From: Candidatus Bathyarchaeota archaeon
GTDB taxonomy: Archaea; Thermoproteota; Bathyarchaeia; 40CM-2-53-6; RBG-13-38-9
Direction: 5' to 3'
DNA length: 8,232 nucleotides
Assembly (NCBI GenBank): GCA_026394315.1
Contig: JAPKYM010000164.1
Coordinates: forward strand, 1-8,232
Within the stretch, counting starts at the first letter, position 1; every line of letters begins with the position of its first letter. Of this stretch, positions 6,210 to 8,232 are shown one piece after another. Under the pieces are notes generated by a model. That model ran no database searches. It worked only from the letters and a program-made list of their open reading frames with translations, and was not told the origin of the DNA. Both the position numbers and the translations under genes were made by a program.

Positions 6210-6923
6210 ATGATCTCTGTCTTCGATGGTTCATTGGTAGCACTTATCTACATACTTGTCTTTCTGATAATCGCGATCTCAGAGTATGCCAGAAGTAAGT
6301 TCAATCTGAGAGCAACAAGCACAAGGCACGCTATACATCTTCTTGCCGGAGACACTATGCTACTGCTGCCTTTCTTCTCATCCTTCTACTATCCACTCAC
6401 ACTACCTGTGGGTCTGGCTCTCTTGTTACTCTTTTCCTTCCGCAGCCGAAAGACGGACATGATGTCCAAGACGATGATAGATGATGAGTATGATAGATTT
6501 CATGTCTATGGTCCCCTCTACTATGTTATTTCGATAGGCATACTCGTTGTTTTTGGCTGGGGAATGAGGCACATTGCTATGGCGGCGGTGATGATTATGG
6601 CGTGGGGAGATGTGTCAGCGTCATTTCTTGCTCCTTTCTTTAAGCGTCGACACCTCTACCCAAGTTCATCAAAGAGTCTTGAAGGTTCACTTGTAATGCT
6701 GATCTTCTCAACTTTGGGAGCTTTTCTGGCAATGTTGATCTCACTGCAGACTGGCATAATCTCCACTTCGATCGTTAACACGCTGATCCTTTCACTGGCG
6801 GGGGCAATAACAGGAACAGTGGTGGAAGCCTGTACAATCGGACCGTTGAAGGCTTTTGACAACTTTACGGTTCCATTATCAGCGGCGGGAGTCATGTATT
6901 TGATGTCCTTGGTCTTGCTGTAG
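6210..6923 (+). CDS. SEC59/VTE5-type (dolichol/phytol kinase family) polyprenol kinase
   Basis: A 237-residue integral membrane protein with about seven hydrophobic segments, in the size range of archaeal CTP-dependent polyprenol kinases and phosphatidate cytidylyltransferase relatives. Visible motifs are STRHAIHLLAG (37-47), YGPLYYVIS (100-108), AWGDVSASF (131-139), KSLEGS (155-160), E206 in TGTVVEAC and DNFTVPL (217-223), all in family order. Family members phosphorylate dolichol, phytol or diacylglycerol on the membrane face, often from CTP. The glycines normally found in the GDxxAxxxGxxxG nucleotide loop are replaced by Ala141 and Lys145, so cofactor use may differ. The gene is divergent from the DUF92 (VTE6-like) gene, and plants pair these two activities for isoprenoid alcohol salvage. 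The ATG at 6210 is chosen because an in-frame TAG at 6189 leaves no earlier start. Confidence 0.9.
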   Translation: MISVFDGSLVALIYILVFLIIAISEYARSKFNLRATSTRHAIHLLAGDTMLLLPFFSSFYYPLTLPVGLALLLLFSFRSRKTDMMSKTMIDDEYDRFHVYGPLYYVISIGILVVFGWGMRHIAMAAVMIMAWGDVSASFLAPFFKRRHLYPSSSKSLEGSLVMLIFSTLGAFLAMLISLQTGIISTSIVNTLILSLAGAITGTVVEACTIGPLKAFDNFTVPLSAAGVMYLMSLVLL

Positions 6924-6953
6924 AACCAAGCGCGCGCAAAGATAATCAAAGTC

Positions 6954-7104
6954 ATGAATGATCTCCTGAGAGAACCCAGGAAAGAAGGATGTAGCCTCAG
7001 AGACATTGCCCTCAGAATTGTCAAAGAAAGGGTTAGCGGAGGAAGACGCAAGAGCGGATAGACTCTCGCGTGTTAGAGGGATCATTGAAAAAATACTGTC
7101 TTAG
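6954..7104 (+). pseudogene. Possible small gene split by a frameshift
   Basis: Two overlapping frames each look protein-like over half of this stretch. One frame opens with an ATG at 6954 and reads MNDLLREPRKEG, ending at TAG 7059-7061. The next frame, open from 6970, reads ENPGKKDVASETLPSEL, then a charged helix with RADRLSRVRGIIEKILS, ending at TAG 7102-7104. Joining them near 6966-6972 gives about 50 residues with a coherent amphipathic composition and RNY-like, purine-rich codons. No ribosome site is visible. It may be a decayed gene, an assembly error, a shorter real ORF from TTG at 7006, or chance. I recognise no family. Confidence 0.25.
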
Positions 7105-7112
7105 GTAGAAAA
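7088..7112 (-). terminator. T-rich terminator of the DUF4349 gene
   Basis: On the minus strand a TTTT run (7112-7109) and a TTTTTT run (7093-7088) occur 10-34 bases after the TGA of the DUF4349 gene. Such staggered T-runs without a strong hairpin are the usual archaeal termination signal. Confidence 0.45.
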
Positions 7113-7121
7113 GCTTCGTAA

Positions 7122-7967
7122 TCATGTCTTAGTCTGTGCTTTCTTTCGGCTTCTTCTGCGGATTAGGTATGCTGGGATTCCAATTATGATAACCAGAGGC
7201 AAGACAGAAATGGCCAGCACTATGAGCACCCGTATGACCTCAAAGAATCCTCTTATTGCTATCTCAAGGGTCTCTGCCCAATTCATTGCTGGTGGCTTGA
7301 ATGGCGGGGTTGGCTCTCTCAGACTCACTGTGATCAATGACATAGCCACATTCCGATCGAGGTAGTTGATCTGGCCTTGTAGGCTTTCAACCTCTCCCCT
7401 AACGCGAGCCAGCTCCTGCTCGACTCTAAGGATTTCATCTACGGTTTTTGTCTTGGCTAGGAGTTCGACTAGGCTCTGCTCCTCCATCTGTAGATTCTTC
7501 AGCCTGGCCTTCAAATCAATGTACCGTTCAGTAACATCTTCACTTGTGGTTCGTTCATCCAAAACCTTACCGTAGGTGCCAATTTCTGATACTGCCATTC
7601 GGAACTGGTCTTGTGGGATCCTTATTGTCATTTCAGCTGTCCCTCGGGTTCCGGTTGCTGATCTTGATGTTGAGGCGACATATCCACCGTTTCTTTCAGC
7701 CAAAGACCTGATCTTGTCCAGTGTTCCTGGCATATCGTCTGTCTCAAGGGAGATTTGCCCGTTATAGATTACCATCCTGGTTTGGACCGTTTCATAGTTG
7801 CCACCCTTTGTTGATGGGGGCCCAGCTTCAGGGACTGACAGTAATCTCGAGCCGTATTCTGCTGAGTCCTTCGCTTCGTAGTTCGTGAGTGAAGTGATAG
7901 TGACAAACGAGGCAGCTAGAACAATTATTGCCACTATCAGACCAATCGCTATCTTAGTTCTGGACAT
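7122..7967 (-). CDS. DUF4349 membrane-anchored coiled-coil protein
   Basis: A 281-residue protein with the complete DUF4349 layout. An N-terminal membrane anchor or uncleaved signal occupies residues 7-25. A short linker leads to the first conserved strand region 'RMVIYNGQISLETDD' (64-78) and a following helix ending NGGYV. Then come 'EMTIRIPQDQF' (112-122), a junction 'SEDVTERYIDLKARLKNLQ' (142-160) and a heptad-rich coiled coil to about residue 205. A final strand 'LITVSLREP' precedes a C-terminal transmembrane helix near 243-269, ending in a basic tail RRRSRKK. Both ends are therefore probably cytosolic, with the central domain outside. The family is widespread and of unknown function, often found as single-gene units in bacteria and archaea. 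The ATG at 7967 has no good ribosome site, while a TATA-like element lies about 34 bases upstream, fitting a near-leaderless message. No obvious partner is encoded nearby. Confidence 0.92.
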   Translation of the reverse strand: MSRTKIAIGLIVAIIVLAASFVTITSLTNYEAKDSAEYGSRLLSVPEAGPPSTKGGNYETVQTRMVIYNGQISLETDDMPGTLDKIRSLAERNGGYVASTSRSATGTRGTAEMTIRIPQDQFRMAVSEIGTYGKVLDERTTSEDVTERYIDLKARLKNLQMEEQSLVELLAKTKTVDEILRVEQELARVRGEVESLQGQINYLDRNVAMSLITVSLREPTPPFKPPAMNWAETLEIAIRGFFEVIRVLIVLAISVLPLVIIIGIPAYLIRRRSRKKAQTKT

Positions 7968-7995
7968 TTACCATCAAATTAGATAGTCTGATACA

Positions 7996-8009
7996 GGGAT
8001 AAAGAGTTA
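7996..8009 (-). promoter_or_regulatory. Candidate TATA box of the DUF4349 gene
   Basis: Minus-strand TAACTCTTTATCCC. The CTTTAT core is centred about 34 bases before the ATG at 7967, predicting a leader under about ten bases. It shares the ten bases TAACTCTTTA with the kinase promoter at 6173-6182. The repeated GGAACA half-sites begin 5 bp beyond it, in the usual place for an activator. Confidence 0.45.
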
Positions 8010-8013
8010 GAGT

Positions 8014-8043
8014 TTGGAACACCCTGTTCAGGCATTGGAACAC
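8014..8043. promoter_or_regulatory. Three half-site operator-like repeat (GGAACA)
   Basis: TTGGAACAC occurs exactly twice, at 8014-8022 and 8035-8043, 21 bp apart, which is two helical turns. Between them lies an inverted half-site: GAACA (8017-8021), CCC, TGTTC (8025-8029). The three half-sites lie on one DNA face or nearly so, directly upstream of the DUF4349 TATA-like box, and could bind a dimeric regulator with a third subunit pair. The rightward gene at 8212 is about 170 bp away and a less likely target. Confidence 0.5.
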
Positions 8044-8211
8044 TAATCTAACACATTATAGTACTTCTTTCACGGATAGTTGTGGCCCCAGCGCGCCCAC
8101 TCAGGTTCTAGATTTCGCGCACGTGGTTAGAGAGGATGGGTTTGCGGAACAATTATGAAGCGGGCCAGATATGAACAACAACGCGGGCTAGCATCTAAGG
8201 AATAGAGGCCT

Positions 8212-8232
8212 ATGGCGAAGGATCCTATATGC
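8212..8232 (+). CDS. Start of a probable YHS-domain protein
   Basis: The last 21 bases read MAKDPIC in one open frame. MAKDP(V/I)C is the hallmark opening of YHS-domain proteins, which continue GM and bind metal; the domain occurs as a small stand-alone protein or at the N-terminus of copper or heavy-metal P-type ATPases. AAGGA (8197-8201) lies 10 nt upstream and GAGG (8205-8208) 3 nt upstream of the ATG, supporting translation from here. Only seven residues are visible, so the family call is tentative and the full architecture is off the window. Confidence 0.5.

Noticed and set aside
6656..7085. Leftward open frames overlapping the end of the kinase gene and the following gap
   Set aside because: They lie antisense to a well-supported kinase gene, have no family motifs, and read as shadows of rightward coding sequence.
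8085..8150. GC-rich stretch with GGTTCTAGATT, checked as a possible tRNA T-arm
   Set aside because: The T-loop is not canonical, and no matching acceptor, D-arm or anticodon stem could be paired around it on either strand.
8155..8205. Sixteen-residue rightward ORF (MKRARYEQQRG...) ending at the ribosome site of the YHS-like gene
   Set aside because: The layout is like a leader peptide, but there is no ribosome site, no codon run suggesting attenuation, and the length is within chance expectation.

Overview
The window looks archaeal, most likely from an uncultured TACK-type lineage such as the Bathyarchaeia; that placement is inferred, not proven. The reasons are TATA-like boxes that sit about 25-40 bases ahead of several start codons and suggest leaderless or very short leaders, GTG and TTG starts beside purine-rich GGAG/GAGGTG ribosome sites, and a gene set typical of archaea (DUF92, a SEC59/VTE5-type lipid kinase, a DUF167 protein, a DUF362-like start). 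Base composition is even and moderate. I see no insertion sequence, CRISPR array, rRNA or convincing tRNA.

Layout from left to right. The left edge holds the first 30 codons of a leftward gene resembling DUF362, 49 bp downstream of a leftward DUF255/YyaL (SPATA20-type) thioredoxin-fold protein. A divergent promoter region follows, then a rightward DUF167 (YggU-type) protein. Its last 8 bp overlap tail-to-tail with a small leftward protein that ends in four AT-hook-like repeats. Next come three leftward genes: a PP-loop ATPase related to tRNA thiolation enzymes, an EamA/DMT transporter, and a DUF92 membrane protein. A rightward CTP-dependent-type polyprenol kinase starts head-to-head with the DUF92 gene. 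After a short region with a possible broken small gene comes a leftward DUF4349 membrane-anchored coiled-coil protein. A 244-bp regulatory-looking stretch then precedes the first seven codons of a rightward gene that starts like a YHS-domain protein.

The most interesting combination is the head-to-head pair of DUF92 (homologous to plant VTE6, phytyl-phosphate kinase) and the SEC59/VTE5-type kinase (homologous to plant phytol kinase). Together they could convert an isoprenoid alcohol such as geranylgeraniol to its monophosphate and then its diphosphate, a salvage route into archaeal membrane lipids. Second are the AT-hook protein, a eukaryote-like DNA-binding design in a prokaryotic setting, and a three-half-site repeat upstream of the DUF4349 gene. 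The other genes look unconnected to each other, and the DMT transporter and DUF4349 protein have no assignable substrate or partner.
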